DNA of 64,000 nucleotides, taken from contig JAFOMG010000006.1 in assembly GCA_017418975.1 (NCBI GenBank), forward strand, positions 310,001 to 374,000, read 5' to 3'. The translations under genes were made by a program, and so were the position numbers. Numbering within the stretch: position 1 is the stretch's first letter; every line of letters starts with the position of its first letter. The stretch comes from Sphingomonas sp. Its GTDB lineage: Bacteria > Pseudomonadota > Alphaproteobacteria > Sphingomonadales > Sphingomonadaceae. Positions 19,001 through 26,153 of this stretch are shown here, piece after piece. The notes beneath the pieces are model-generated. The model was not told the DNA's origin, did not search any database, and saw nothing but the letters and a program-made list of their open reading frames with translations.

Positions 19001-20478
19001 GTAGGGTTCGCCGCCGAGAAGCCGGTGCCGGTGATCGTCACCGTGGTGCCGCCGCTGGTTGGGCCGGCGGTCGGCGAGATCGACGTGACCGTCGGTGCCG
19101 CCACATAGGTGAACTGGTCCGCAGCGCTGATCGCGCTGGTGCCGCCAGGCGTGGTGACCGTGACGTCGTACGTGCTCGCGGCATTTGCCGGCGACGTCGC
19201 GTTGATCTGAGTGTTGCTGATGATCGTATAGGTCGCGAGCGCGGCGCCGAACTTCACCGCCCCCGTCGGCGCTGCCGCCGAGAAGCCGGTGCCGGTGATC
19301 GTCACTGCGGTGCCGCCCCCGATCGGGCCGGCGATGGGCGAGACCGCGGTGACCGTCGGCGCGGCCACATAGGTGTAGCGGTCCGCCGCGCTGGTGGTGC
19401 TGGTGCCACCCGGCGTGGTGACGGTGACGTCCACGAAGCCCGCGCTGCCGGCGGGCGCGGTCGCGGTGATCTGGGTGTTGCTGTCGATCGTATAGGTCGC
19501 GGGGTTCGGGCCGAACATCACCGCGCCGGTGTTGTTCGCGATCGAGAATCCTGTGCCGGTGATCGTCACCGTGGTGCTGCCGCCGGTCGGGCCCGCGTTC
19601 GGCGAGACCGCAGTGACGGTGGGCGGCGGCGGATTGACGGTGAGCGCGAAGGTCTTGGACGAAGTGCCGAGACCGCCCGTATAGCTCGCCGTGACCGTGT
19701 AGGTCGTCGTCGCCGAAGTGGCCGTGGGCGTGCCGGTGATCGCGCCGGTGCTGGTGTTGAAGCTCAGGCCGGTCGGCAGCGCCGGCGAGACCGCATAGCT
19801 GCGGGCGCCGGAGCCATAGGCCGCCGTGACGGGCGTGACGCTGACGCCGCTGCCAACCGTCGCCGTTATCGAGGCGACCGCCTGAGTCGTCGCGATCTCG
19901 CAATACATGCGGAAATCGACCGAGCCCGCGCCCGTCGAGGAGACCTGGGTCACGACGAAGAAGCGGGTATGGTCCGCCGCCACCGCATAGGAACCGTTGC
20001 CGGCGATAGTAGCGCCGTTGACGAGCGTGACGAAGCCGCCGGTGGACGGCGCGCGCCGCACGGTGGCGCGGGCGTTGCTCAGGTTCGCATAGGCGTAGAG
20101 CACCGTGTCGCCGCTGACGAAATTGGCGGCGCCCGCGGTGAAGGGATTGGGCGCGCTCAGCGAGGGATTGGGGTCCGTGTTGAAGTCACCGGTCAGCGTG
20201 GTGCCCGTGACCGACGACAGCACATTGGCGTCGAGATAGTCGCACCCGGCCGAAGCCCAGCCAGTGCCGGGAACGCTCGCCGCCAGCGCCGCCAGCGCGA
20301 GGGCACCCGTGCGCGCGCCGCGCCGGACACCGGCAGACAGGGAAGCGAGATCGGGAAGCCGCTCCTTCAGCGTCGCCAGCAGGGACCGCGCCGACGACCC
20401 CGGCACCAAGTGCCCACGCGCACGGTTGCGCACCATGTTCCCCACATGGGCCGCCATTGGCGTGAAAAGCTGCTTCAT
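13090..20478 (-). CDS. Giant repeat-rich autotransporter (Ig-like/IPT domains, C-terminal beta-barrel)
   Basis: A 2462-aa surface protein. An unusually long N-terminal region (about 75 residues, hydrophobic core ALALAALAASVPGTGWASA) looks like an extended signal peptide. Next come three IPT/TIG repeats (SPTAGPTSGGTTVTITGTGF type, residues about 280-530), several putative Ig and MBG-like domains, another IPT unit near residue 1200, and then six cadherin/Ig-like repeats of about 90 residues with the recurring core YYGADSFTYTATGPGGTSAP. The last roughly 265 residues are an autotransporter beta-domain with alternating strands, ending LRLSKRW with the typical terminal aromatic residue. The passenger is presumably displayed for adhesion or biofilm; no protease or lipase motif was seen. 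Gene and domain order are intact, with no frameshift seen. Confidence 0.88.
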   Translation of the reverse strand: MKQLFTPMAAHVGNMVRNRARGHLVPGSSARSLLATLKERLPDLASLSAGVRRGARTGALALAALAASVPGTGWASAGCDYLDANVLSSVTGTTLTGDFNTDPNPSLSAPNPFTAGAANFVSGDTVLYAYANLSNARATVRRAPSTGGFVTLVNGATIAGNGSYAVAADHTRFFVVTQVSSTGAGSVDFRMYCEIATTQAVASITATVGSGVSVTPVTAAYGSGARSYAVSPALPTGLSFNTSTGAITGTPTATSATTTYTVTASYTGGLGTSSKTFALTVNPPPPTVTAVSPNAGPTGGSTTVTITGTGFSIANNTGAVMFGPNPATYTIDSNTQITATAPAGSAGFVDVTVTTPGGTSTTSAADRYTYVAAPTVTAVSPIAGPIGGGTAVTITGTGFSAAAPTGAVKFGAALATYTIISNTQINATSPANAASTYDVTVTTPGGTSAISAADQFTYVAAPTVTSISPTAGPTSGGTTVTITGTGFSAANPTGAVKFGATLATYTINNNTQITATSPASLAGTYDVTVATPGGTSATSAADQYTYIAAPVASSFTASAVAYNGTGLTFSIAGHATNSPTNFAVGSATTAQGGSVSVNAAGLVTYDAPSGFRGNDSFTFTATNLGGTSAPATVTVPVSNPTLVSTLAGSGTRGIALSGVQINTSGGRATYSCSTTLASGALPLGTQLNGDCTVTGTPAASGNFTFTANVTDSSLGTGPFTQPTGSLTLSIAAPTVTLSPAAGALPGATVGTSYSQSFTGGGGTTGYTFARTSGALPTGLTLSAAGVITGTPTATGTSNFDVTVTDGSSAGSGGPYTATQSYSITVASGSQTISFAALPNASLSASPLTLSATATSGLTVSFASTTASVCTVSGTTLTLLQTGNCAITASQAGDANWAAATDVSRSFTVTPANLVLATGSASGLIVGGSYSQANTASGGLTPYTYSLNAGAFVPGTTLGSDGTVSGSPTVAGSFSYQIKVTDGQGTPVTTIGSIVTVTIAKGNQTITFASTAPTGATVGGATYAVSATTNAPLVVAFSSATPAVCTISGNTVSMVGTGTCTINADQAGDTNWNPAAQVQQSFTVGAAGAVTTSLSFSTASLGVGSTGTLTITFGNPNSSATPNIAPLLSGSALLSRVSGAPGGTCGASGADSGANYQFNVFSVPSGNCTVTLTYTGTTPGSVSGLVLGAFTPSGYPTTGSASSGSIAVVPTVTGVSPPSGPVSQVVTVSGTGFSTTPGNNTVTFGAAGNGTVTAASATSLTVTTPAVGSGAANLTVTVNGQTSTNSVAYTFIDKPIAANKPGVVIPYGSTGTPIDLSASITGGPHSSIAIGTAASHGTTSIAGDVVTYTPTAGYFGTDSFTYTATGAGGTSNVATVSLTVATPTAPTVADKNAAIPYNSTGTAIDLAPSIGGVYSTVAVATGPQHGTVTIAGTVVTYTPTTNYYGADSFTYTATGPGGTSAPATVTLAVATPPAPVAANKSGVGVPYASTGTAIDLSTSVTGVHSSIAIGTAPAHGTVTIAGDVVTYTPNPATYYGADSFTFTATGPGGTSAPATVSLTVATPAAPVAANKSGVAVPYASTGTAIDLSASVTGVHSSIAIGTGPAHGTVTIAGDVVTYTPNPATYYGADSFTYTATGPGGTSAPATVSLTVATPPAPTVANKSGVAVPYASTGTAIDLSTSVTGVHSSIAIGTAPAHGTVTIAGDVVTYTPNPATYYGADSFTYTATGPGGTSAPATVSLTVATPAAPTAANKSGVAVAYNSSGTPIDLAPSVTGVHNMLTVVTAPAHGTTAVNGDVVTYTPTSGYFGADSFTYTVSGPGGTSAAATVSLTVATPPPPNAGPGTSTVAGSTTTAGTSVQINLSALVTGVYDSIQLASQPAHGTVTLSGGAGPSLTPVAAAPTSPYIATYTPAANFAGADSFTYVAVGPGGASAPGTVTITVVGQVPVAAPKTATAGDGQMVSVMLTDGAARGPFTGANVVSISPANSATTAIVATGNGTYRLDVTPNNRFGGQIVVAYTLSNVFGASAPSTVTLTVQARPDPRNDPDIAAISDAQAETTRRFARAQVSNFMRRAEQLHNGGGSAGLAMGVTLASRDGSAPMQRPDDKNWGLAITERMRVSGEDPAIGRVVNNPQSPLSRGDQLGSGRTIAGTGGAGTGGAGGADGAAGDDRAAPGKGAVDEDGNRRIGSLAIWAGGAIDIGTRDRRTDRSKITATTAGLSAGADIKLSEGVLVGLGGGYGNDLSRIGTAAQVRGTSTIYAAYASVQPASGTFIDGMIGRGQLDFTTRRIAQAVNATARGSRDGSYTIAAISLGIDRAEGPLQWSIYGRGEYMDADLDAYAESGAGRYNLRFDARQVRSITGTLGGRLQYRQKTGFGSITPRLRVEWNHEFANVDAQWLDYADIPGAAIYALAGNGWRREQLQLSFGTRFDILSSGWSFDFETGLRAAQGEKAGTLQLRLSKRW
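14981..16600. repeat. Tandem 267-273 bp repeats inside the autotransporter gene
   Basis: The marker gtcgccaccgtcaggctcac or a close variant recurs near 14981, 15251, 15523, 15796, 16069 and 16336. This gives repeat lengths of 270, 272-273, 273, 273 and 267 bases, all multiples or near-multiples of three. The three central units (15250-16070) are nearly identical at DNA level; the outer ones have diverged. Such a block can gain or lose units by recombination without breaking the frame. Confidence 0.88.
18840..19640. repeat. Three tandem IPT/TIG-encoding repeats
   Basis: Three units of about 260-270 bases encode IPT/TIG domains (each contains VTITGTGFS and a closing TTPGGTS..A stretch). They are similar but clearly more diverged than the 14981-16600 block, which suggests an older duplication. 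Confidence 0.8.
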
Positions 20479-20817
20479 ATCCCCCCGACCCCAGCGTGCA
20501 CGCGCCGGACCTCTATCCCACTACAATCGATTCATGGACGAAACGACCAGCATCCCCACCAGCCGCGGCGCCCCCATTTACGCGTGACAACTCGGTAAAT
20601 TAGACTGAACCGTAAAAATTTTGCCATGTTATGCATGTAAATTCAGAAACATGCAATCTTAACCCCGCGCCTAGACTTGGGATGGCCCAGTAGTCAAATC
20701 GTTAATTATTGCACCAATTTGGTTCCAGAAATGATTTTGGTCCGTTTTGGTATGCGGGACGCGACGCCCCTCCATTTTTGAGTTACCGTCCGGCCGCTTC
20801 AAATTGGGAGGGGCAGA
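20479..20817. other. Gene-free, AT-richer promoter region between divergent genes
   Basis: A 339-base stretch separates the autotransporter gene (minus) from the tail-collar gene (plus). The section 20585-20740 is markedly AT-richer than the surroundings (for example ccgtaaaaattttgccatgt and aaatcgttaattattgc), as expected for two outward promoters. A strong Shine-Dalgarno (gggagggg) lies eight bases before the collar-gene ATG. No small ORF with coding character was seen. Confidence 0.6.
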
Positions 20818-21453
20818 ATGTCGGAACCATATATCGGTCAAATCATGCAGGTCGGCTTCAACTTCGCGCCGCGCGGCTGGGCGCCGTGCCAGGGCCAGAT
20901 CATGTCGATCCAGCAGAATAGCGCGCTGTTCTCGCTGCTGGGCACCGTCTATGGTGGCAACGGCCAGAGCACTTTCGGCCTCCCCGACTCGCGGGGCCGC
21001 GTCTTTATCGGCCAGGGCAACGGCCCGGGGCTCACCCCGATCACCCTGGGTGAACTCGGCGGCGTGAACAGCGAAGTCCTCAGCAGCCTGCAGATGCCGA
21101 TCCACAACCACCTCGCCACCTTCACGCCGACCGGCGGCGGCACGGTGTCGGGCACGCTCCAGGCGATGACCGGCGCGGTCGGCGCGGAGACCGCGATACC
21201 GGCGGCCGGCTCGTTCCTCGGCGTCGCCAATGATTCCTCGGGCAGCATCACGCCGACCTTCTATGTGCCGGCCGGCCAGTCGGGCACCACGCCGGTCAAC
21301 CTGGGCGGCCTGAACATCACCGGCGGTGGTGGCGGCACCGGCACCGTGACCGTCGCCAATAGCGGCGGCAGCCAGCCGGTTCCGGTCATGCAGCCCTATC
21401 TCGGCATCCAGACCAACATCGCGCTGACGGGCGTCTTCCCGTCGCGGAACTGA
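20818..21453 (+). CDS. Phage tail collar domain protein (MdpB/microcystin-dependent-protein type)
   Basis: A 211-aa protein starting MSEPYIGQIMQVGFNFAPRG, the hallmark of the bacterial MdpB-like group. It has the collar-domain core SIQQNSALFSLLGTVYGGNG, FGLPDSRGRVFIGQG and MPIHNH, and a C-terminal MQPYLGIQTNIAL. The middle is Gly/Thr-rich. These proteins resemble short-tail-fibre collar domains of phages but occur as chromosomal genes without phage neighbours, often in sets with a DUF6916 gene and a GNAT gene, exactly as here. Their function is unknown. A good terminator follows. Confidence 0.85.
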   Translation: MSEPYIGQIMQVGFNFAPRGWAPCQGQIMSIQQNSALFSLLGTVYGGNGQSTFGLPDSRGRVFIGQGNGPGLTPITLGELGGVNSEVLSSLQMPIHNHLATFTPTGGGTVSGTLQAMTGAVGAETAIPAAGSFLGVANDSSGSITPTFYVPAGQSGTTPVNLGGLNITGGGGGTGTVTVANSGGSQPVPVMQPYLGIQTNIALTGVFPSRN

Positions 21454-21472
21454 GCCGGAACTCGATAAAGGC

Positions 21473-21516
21473 CCCGGCCGCGCGCGCTGCACCGGCAGCG
21501 GCGCGGCCGGGCTTTT
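21473..21516 (+). terminator. Rho-independent terminator after the collar gene
   Basis: An 11-bp perfect stem (cccggccgcgc / gcgcggccggg) with a 17-base loop, itself partly paired, is followed by cttttc. It lies 20 bases after the stop. Confidence 0.8.
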
Positions 21517-21547
21517 CATGGGCCAGGTCACGAACCCGGCCCGCCGG

Positions 21548-21838
21548 TCAAGAAAAGACCGCCTGATAGTGGCGCGTGGTGGCCGAAGGGACCAGCTGGC
21601 TGATCAGGATTTCGTGCGGGCCGCCCTTGCCGCAATCCATCTCGTACGAGGCATCCATGAGATAGACCTCAAGCGGCGCTTCGAAGAAGAGCGAGAAGGG
21701 CACGCGCGTGTCGATGCCGATCAGGGCCGGCCTGCGCTCGATGCGAGCCAGCGTGATCTCCACCGGGTTGGGCAGGGTGCTGAGGCGGACCTTGCGACCG
21801 ACCCAGGGCTCGAAATCTTCCGGTGCCAGCATTCTCAT
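21548..21838 (-). CDS. DUF6916-family protein associated with tail-collar proteins
   Basis: A 96-aa protein: MRMLAPEDFEPWVGRKVRLS at the N-terminus, then a beta-rich core with FSLFFEAPLEVYLMDASYEM and a C-terminal LISQLVPS. This matches the small beta proteins (DUF6916) that accompany MdpB-like collar proteins. GGAGGGGGAAG lies upstream of the ATG. It is convergent with the collar gene and divergent from the GNAT gene. The function is not known; the family assignment is from recollection of the pattern and not from a search. Confidence 0.7.
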   Translation of the reverse strand: MRMLAPEDFEPWVGRKVRLSTLPNPVEITLARIERRPALIGIDTRVPFSLFFEAPLEVYLMDASYEMDCGKGGPHEILISQLVPSATTRHYQAVFS

Positions 21839-22037
21839 AGGATAGTCTTCCCCCTCCCGCCGAACGAATGACCGCTTCGGCTTTTAAAAACCTATCCTGC
21901 CGGGTCCGCGGCGGCGCGTGAAGCCGGTCCACGCCATTTCGGGGCAAAAGCCGATACCATGCCATGCTAAAGGCCGATCGATGCTAGCGTCCTTCCCCAC
22001 CCCGCGACCGCTGCCGATGCTGCCGGAGGCGCTGCGC

Positions 22038-22514
22038 ATGCTGGACGTGGCGCTACCGCCCGCACGCGCGGCCGACCTGCCGCTGCTCGCCGATCTGCAT
22101 GCCGCCTCGCGCATGGCCGAGCTGCTCCTCGCGCCCTGGTCCCCCGCGCAGAAGCGCGACTTTCTCGACGAGCAGTTCGCGCTCCAGCACGCGCATTTCG
22201 TGAAGCACCATCGCAAGGGCGATTTCCGGCTGGTAACCCGCCGGGACGCGCCGATCGGCCGCTTCTATTTCGATCGCGGCGGCCCGGAATGGGTGCTGAT
22301 CGACATCCTGCTCGACGCAAGGGCCCAGGCCGGCGGGATCGGCAGCGCGCTGATCGGCTGGCTGCAAGGCGCCGCGCGCGATGCGGGCGCCGCCGGCCTG
22401 CGCCTGAGCGTCGCCCGCACGAATACGCGCGCGCATGCACTCTACCGGCGGCTGGGCTTTGCCGATGCCGGCGAGGTCGCCGGCACCCATGTCGCCATGT
22501 TCTGGCGGCCCTGA
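22038..22514 (+). CDS. GNAT-family N-acetyltransferase
   Basis: A 158-aa acetyltransferase. It starts LDVALPPARAADLPLLADLH (first strand and helix), has the acetyl-CoA loop AQAGGIGSALIGWLQ (motif A, Q/RxxGxG/A) and ends with the NTRAHALYRRLGFADAGE strand-helix typical of GNATs. GGAGG eight bases before the ATG at 22038 favours this start; in-frame ATGs at 21981 and 21918 would add residues of low family likeness. The enzyme sits in the collar/DUF6916 set, so it may modify one of these proteins, but that is a guess. It ends six bases from the convergent glmS. Confidence 0.8.
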   Translation: MLDVALPPARAADLPLLADLHAASRMAELLLAPWSPAQKRDFLDEQFALQHAHFVKHHRKGDFRLVTRRDAPIGRFYFDRGGPEWVLIDILLDARAQAGGIGSALIGWLQGAARDAGAAGLRLSVARTNTRAHALYRRLGFADAGEVAGTHVAMFWRP

Positions 22515-22520
22515 AGCCGT

Positions 22521-24344
22521 CTATTCGACAGTGACCGACTTCGCCAGGTTGCGCGGCTGATCGACATCCGTGCCCTTGGCCACCGCCACATGATAGGCGA
22601 GCAGCTGCACCGGCACCGCATAGACGAGCGGCGCGATCAGCGGATGGACCTTGGGCATGGTGATCGTCGCCACCGTGCCCTCGCCCGCCGCTTCGATGCC
22701 GTCATAGTCCGAGATCAGGATCACCTTGCCGCCGCGCGCCTGCACTTCCTGCATGTTCGACACGGTCTTCTCGAAGAGCGGACCCGAGGGGGCGATCACG
22801 ATCACCGGCACGGCATCGTCGATCAGCGCGATCGGGCCGTGCTTCATCTCGCCGGCGGCATAGCCCTCGGCATGGATATAGCTGATTTCCTTGAGCTTCA
22901 GCGCACCCTCGAGCGCCAGCGGATAATCGGTGCCGCGCCCCAGATAGAGCACGTCGCGCGCCGCCGCGACGATGCCGGCCATCGCCTGGATCGCCTCGTC
23001 ATAGGCGAGCGCGCCGTTGAGCGCGGCCGGCGCTTCGGCGAGGTGCTTGACGATCGCCTTCTCCTCGGCCTCGGTGAGCTTGCCCTTCGCCTTCGCGAGA
23101 TTGGCGGCGAGCGCGGCGAGCACCGCGAGCTGGCAGGTAAAGGCCTTGGTCGAGGCGACGCCGATCTCCGGCCCGGCATGCGTCGGCAGCAGCAGATCCG
23201 CCTCGCGCGCCATCGAGCTGGTGGGGACATTGACCACCGCGGCGATCGTCTGGCCCTCGGCGCGGGCATGGCGCAGCGCCGCGAGCGTGTCTGCCGTCTC
23301 GCCCGACTGGCTGATCACGATCATCAGCCCGCCCTCTTCCATCACCGGCGCGCGGTAACGGAACTCGCTCGCCACATCGAGGTCGACCGGCACGCGGGCG
23401 AACTGCTCGAACCAGTATTTGGCGACCATGCCGGCATAGAAGCTGGTGCCGCAGGCGACGATGGTGACGCGCTTGATCGCCGACAGGTCGAAATCGGGGA
23501 TCGGCAGCGTGACCCGCTCCTCCATCCGCTGGAGATAGGCGCGCAGCGTCTGGGCGACGACGATCGGCTGCTCGTAGATCTCCTTGAGCATATAGTGCCG
23601 GTGGTTGCCCTTGGAGACGAGATCGCCGGTGACGCCCGAGATGGTGATCGGCCGCTCGACGGGATTATTGTCCCGGTCGAAGATCTGGGCGCCGTCATGG
23701 GTGATGACGACCCAGTCGCCCTCGTCGAGATAGGCGATGCGCTGGGTGAGCGGGGCGAGCGCCAGCGCGTCCGAGCCGAGATAGGTCTCGCCGTCGCCAT
23801 AACCGACGACCAGCGGCGAACCGAGGCGCGCGCCGATCAGCAGGTCCGGATGCTGGCGGAACAGGATGGCGAGCGCGAAGGCGCCGTGGAGGCGCGGCAG
23901 CACTTCGGCGACTGCCTCGGCGGGAGCCATGCCGGCCTCGACCTTCTCGCTGACGAGATGCGCGACGACTTCGGTGTCGGTCTCGCTCTCGAACTTGCGG
24001 CCGCGGGCGATCAGCTCGTCGCGCAGCGGCTTGAAATTCTCGATGATGCCGTTGTGGACCAGCGCCAGCTCGCCGGTCGCGTGCGGGTGGGCGTTGTTCG
24101 TGGTCGGGCCGCCATGCGTCGCCCAGCGGGTGTGCGCGATGCCGGTGGTGCCGGGCAGCGGATTGGCCGCGAGTTCCTTGCCGAGATTGACCAGCTTGCC
24201 CGAGGCGCGGCGCCGCTCGATCCGGCCGTCCACGTCCGTGGCGATGCCGGCCGAATCATATCCGCGATATTCGAGGCGCTTGAGACCGTCGAACAGCCGC
24301 TCCGCGACTTCCTCCTTGCCGACGATTCCGACGATTCCGCACAT
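22521..24344 (-). CDS. glmS: Glutamine--fructose-6-phosphate aminotransferase (isomerizing)
   Basis: GlmS makes glucosamine-6-phosphate from fructose-6-phosphate and glutamine, the first step to UDP-GlcNAc for peptidoglycan and LPS. The start at 24344 gives MCGIVGIVG, with the catalytic Cys2 exposed after Met removal. The glutaminase domain has HTRWATHGGPTTNNAHPH and FNGIIENF-like (VHNGIIENF) motifs. Two SIS sugar-isomerase domains follow (CGTSFYAGMVAKYWFE; ISQSGETADTLAALRHA), with LALEGALKLKEISYIHAEGY and the C-terminal NLAKSVTVE. Length is 607 aa, standard for the family. It is the last gene of the glmU-small ORF-glmS run. Confidence 0.96.
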   Translation of the reverse strand: MCGIVGIVGKEEVAERLFDGLKRLEYRGYDSAGIATDVDGRIERRRASGKLVNLGKELAANPLPGTTGIAHTRWATHGGPTTNNAHPHATGELALVHNGIIENFKPLRDELIARGRKFESETDTEVVAHLVSEKVEAGMAPAEAVAEVLPRLHGAFALAILFRQHPDLLIGARLGSPLVVGYGDGETYLGSDALALAPLTQRIAYLDEGDWVVITHDGAQIFDRDNNPVERPITISGVTGDLVSKGNHRHYMLKEIYEQPIVVAQTLRAYLQRMEERVTLPIPDFDLSAIKRVTIVACGTSFYAGMVAKYWFEQFARVPVDLDVASEFRYRAPVMEEGGLMIVISQSGETADTLAALRHARAEGQTIAAVVNVPTSSMAREADLLLPTHAGPEIGVASTKAFTCQLAVLAALAANLAKAKGKLTEAEEKAIVKHLAEAPAALNGALAYDEAIQAMAGIVAAARDVLYLGRGTDYPLALEGALKLKEISYIHAEGYAAGEMKHGPIALIDDAVPVIVIAPSGPLFEKTVSNMQEVQARGGKVILISDYDGIEAAGEGTVATITMPKVHPLIAPLVYAVPVQLLAYHVAVAKGTDVDQPRNLAKSVTVE

Positions 24345-24375
24345 GCTCTGGGTGTTCCTGCTCTGGGCCCGGCGA

Positions 24376-24783
24376 TCAGCCGAGGATTTCGATCTGGGCG
24401 ACGCTATCGACCGCGATGCGCGTCTGGAAATGCGAGCCGACCGGCACGCGGCGGGCAATGCCCTTCACGCGCACCCGCTTGCCGGTAAGCACGTCCTCGG
24501 GATAGCCGCCGAGCTTCTGCTTCAGCGCGGCGATCGCCGCCGAATGCAGCTCGATGGTGAGATTGCCCGCGTCGCGATAATTGGCCGCCGAGTTCAGATA
24601 GACGCTGAAGCCGCCCGCGCCGGCCGAGGCGACGACAAACTCGAACACGCCCTCGACCTCTCCGGTCTTCGAGGCCGCCACGGCCTCGATCGCCTGGCCG
24701 GGGCTCATCGGCGCGGCGGTCTGCGCGACGGCGGGCGCGGCGACGGTCAATGCAAGCATCGAGAACAGGGTTCGCATACGCAT
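24376..24783 (-). CDS. Small exported protein of unknown function in the glm operon
   Basis: A 135-aa protein with a clear signal peptide (MRMRTLFSMLALTVAAPAVA, cleavage expected after AVAQ-type AxA). The mature part has an alternating strand pattern (GVFEFVVASAGAGGFSVYLN, LTIELHSAAIAALKQKLG, RVRVKGIARRVP), suggesting a small beta-barrel of the OB type; the fold is inference. The ATG overlaps the glmU stop by one base (TGATG), and glmS starts 31 bases downstream, so it is co-transcribed with UDP-GlcNAc genes. I do not recognise a named family. Confidence 0.75.
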   Translation of the reverse strand: MRMRTLFSMLALTVAAPAVAQTAAPMSPGQAIEAVAASKTGEVEGVFEFVVASAGAGGFSVYLNSAANYRDAGNLTIELHSAAIAALKQKLGGYPEDVLTGKRVRVKGIARRVPVGSHFQTRIAVDSVAQIEILG

Positions 24784-26141
24784 CACTTCTTCGCCGCCTC
24801 CTTCTTCGCCTTCATCGCCTCGCGGAATTTCCGCGCCCAGCCCGGCTTCACCTGCTGCTCGGCCCGGGTGATCCCCAGCGCATCGCCTTCCACGTCGCGA
24901 GTCACCACCGAACCGGCCCCCACGATCGCGCCGTCGCCGATGGTGACGGGCGCGACCAGGGCGCTGTTGCTACCTACAAAGGCGCCGTTTCCGATCACTG
25001 TCCGGTACTTTAAAAATCCGTCATAATTGCAGGTGATGGTGCCGGCGCCGATATTCGCCCCGGCCCCTACCGTGGCATCGCCGATATAGCTCAGATGGTT
25101 CGCCTTGGCGCCGGGGCCGATCACTGCCTTCTTGATCTCGACGAAATTGCCGACCTTGGCGCCCTGCTCGATCCGCGCGCCAGGGCGCAGACGGGCATAG
25201 GGCCCGATATCGGCGCCGGACAGGATCTCGGCGCCCTCGATATGGCTGAAGGCATGGATGGCGACGCGGTCCGCCACCGCGACGCCGGGGCCGAACACCA
25301 CGTGCGGCTCGATCGTGACGTCACGGCCGACCTGGGTGTCATAGGCGAACCACACCGTCTCCGGCGCGACCAGGGTGGCACCTTCGACCATCGCGCGGGC
25401 GCGGCGGCGCTGCTGCCATTCCTGCTCGAGCAGGGCGAGCTCGCCACGGCTGTTCACTCCCGCCACCTCGATCGCGTCGGTCTCGATGCCCACCGAGAAC
25501 CGGCCGTCCTGGCGGGCCAGCTCGACCAGATCGGTGAGGTAATATTCGCCCGCCGCATTGTCGTTGCCCAACCGGGCGAGCAGGCGGAACAGATCGGACG
25601 AGCGCACCGCCATCAGGCCGGAATTGCACAGCGTCACCGCCCGTTCCTCGGGCGTGGCGTCCTTATACTCGACGATCTTGTCGAGCCGGCCGTCGGGGCC
25701 GACGATCACCCGGCCATAGGCGCCGGGATCGGCGGGCCGGAAGCCGAGCACCACCACGCTGGGGCCGCCATCGCCGTGCAGCGCCTCGATCATCCGGCGC
25801 ATCGTCCCGGTCGTGACGAGCGGCACGTCGCCATAGAGGATCAGCACGTCGCCCTGGAAGCCGGCCAGCGCGCCCTCCGCCATGCGCACGGCATGGCCGG
25901 TGCCAAGCTGCTCGGCCTGTTCCACGGTCTCGACGCCGAGCGGATGGACCGCCGCCTCGACCTGCTCGCGGCCCGCGCCGACCACCACCACCTCGCGCTC
26001 CGCGCCGAGCGCCTTCACGCTGTCGATCAGGTGGAGCAGCATCGGCCGCCCGGCAATGGGATGGAGCACCTTGTGGGTGTCCGACTTCATCCGCGTGCCC
26101 TTGCCGGCCGCGAGGATGATTGCTGCGATCGGTGCGGTCAT
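24783..26141 (-). CDS. glmU: Bifunctional UDP-N-acetylglucosamine pyrophosphorylase / glucosamine-1-phosphate N-acetyltransferase
   Basis: GlmU acetylates glucosamine-1-phosphate and then uridylylates it to UDP-GlcNAc. The N-terminal nucleotidyltransferase has ILAAGKGTRMKS (residues about 8-19), LGTGHAV and ILYGDVPL. The C-terminal half is a left-handed beta-helix with hexapeptide repeats (GARIEQGAKVGNFVEIKKAV, NIGAGTITCNYDG). The length of 452 aa is normal. GGAGG precedes the ATG at 26141. The stop overlaps the next small exported gene; glmS follows. Confidence 0.96.
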   Translation of the reverse strand: MTAPIAAIILAAGKGTRMKSDTHKVLHPIAGRPMLLHLIDSVKALGAEREVVVVGAGREQVEAAVHPLGVETVEQAEQLGTGHAVRMAEGALAGFQGDVLILYGDVPLVTTGTMRRMIEALHGDGGPSVVVLGFRPADPGAYGRVIVGPDGRLDKIVEYKDATPEERAVTLCNSGLMAVRSSDLFRLLARLGNDNAAGEYYLTDLVELARQDGRFSVGIETDAIEVAGVNSRGELALLEQEWQQRRRARAMVEGATLVAPETVWFAYDTQVGRDVTIEPHVVFGPGVAVADRVAIHAFSHIEGAEILSGADIGPYARLRPGARIEQGAKVGNFVEIKKAVIGPGAKANHLSYIGDATVGAGANIGAGTITCNYDGFLKYRTVIGNGAFVGSNSALVAPVTIGDGAIVGAGSVVTRDVEGDALGITRAEQQVKPGWARKFREAMKAKKEAAKK

Positions 26142-26153
26142 TTGTCCTCCGTT

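Noticed and set aside
13318..20598. 2426-codon open frame on the plus strand opposite the autotransporter gene
   Set aside because: It shares exact codon boundaries with the sense gene and is open only because the sense gene avoids TTA, CTA and TCA codons. Its product is Arg/Ala/Gly-rich with no domain.
20818..21453. Prophage remnant
   Set aside because: Only a tail-collar domain is present; no other phage gene within 20 kb, and MdpB-like collar genes are known as chromosomal genes.
20671..21531. 286-codon minus-strand frame over the tail-collar gene
   Set aside because: The collar-domain protein on the plus strand explains the sequence; the minus frame has no domain and runs through a terminator.
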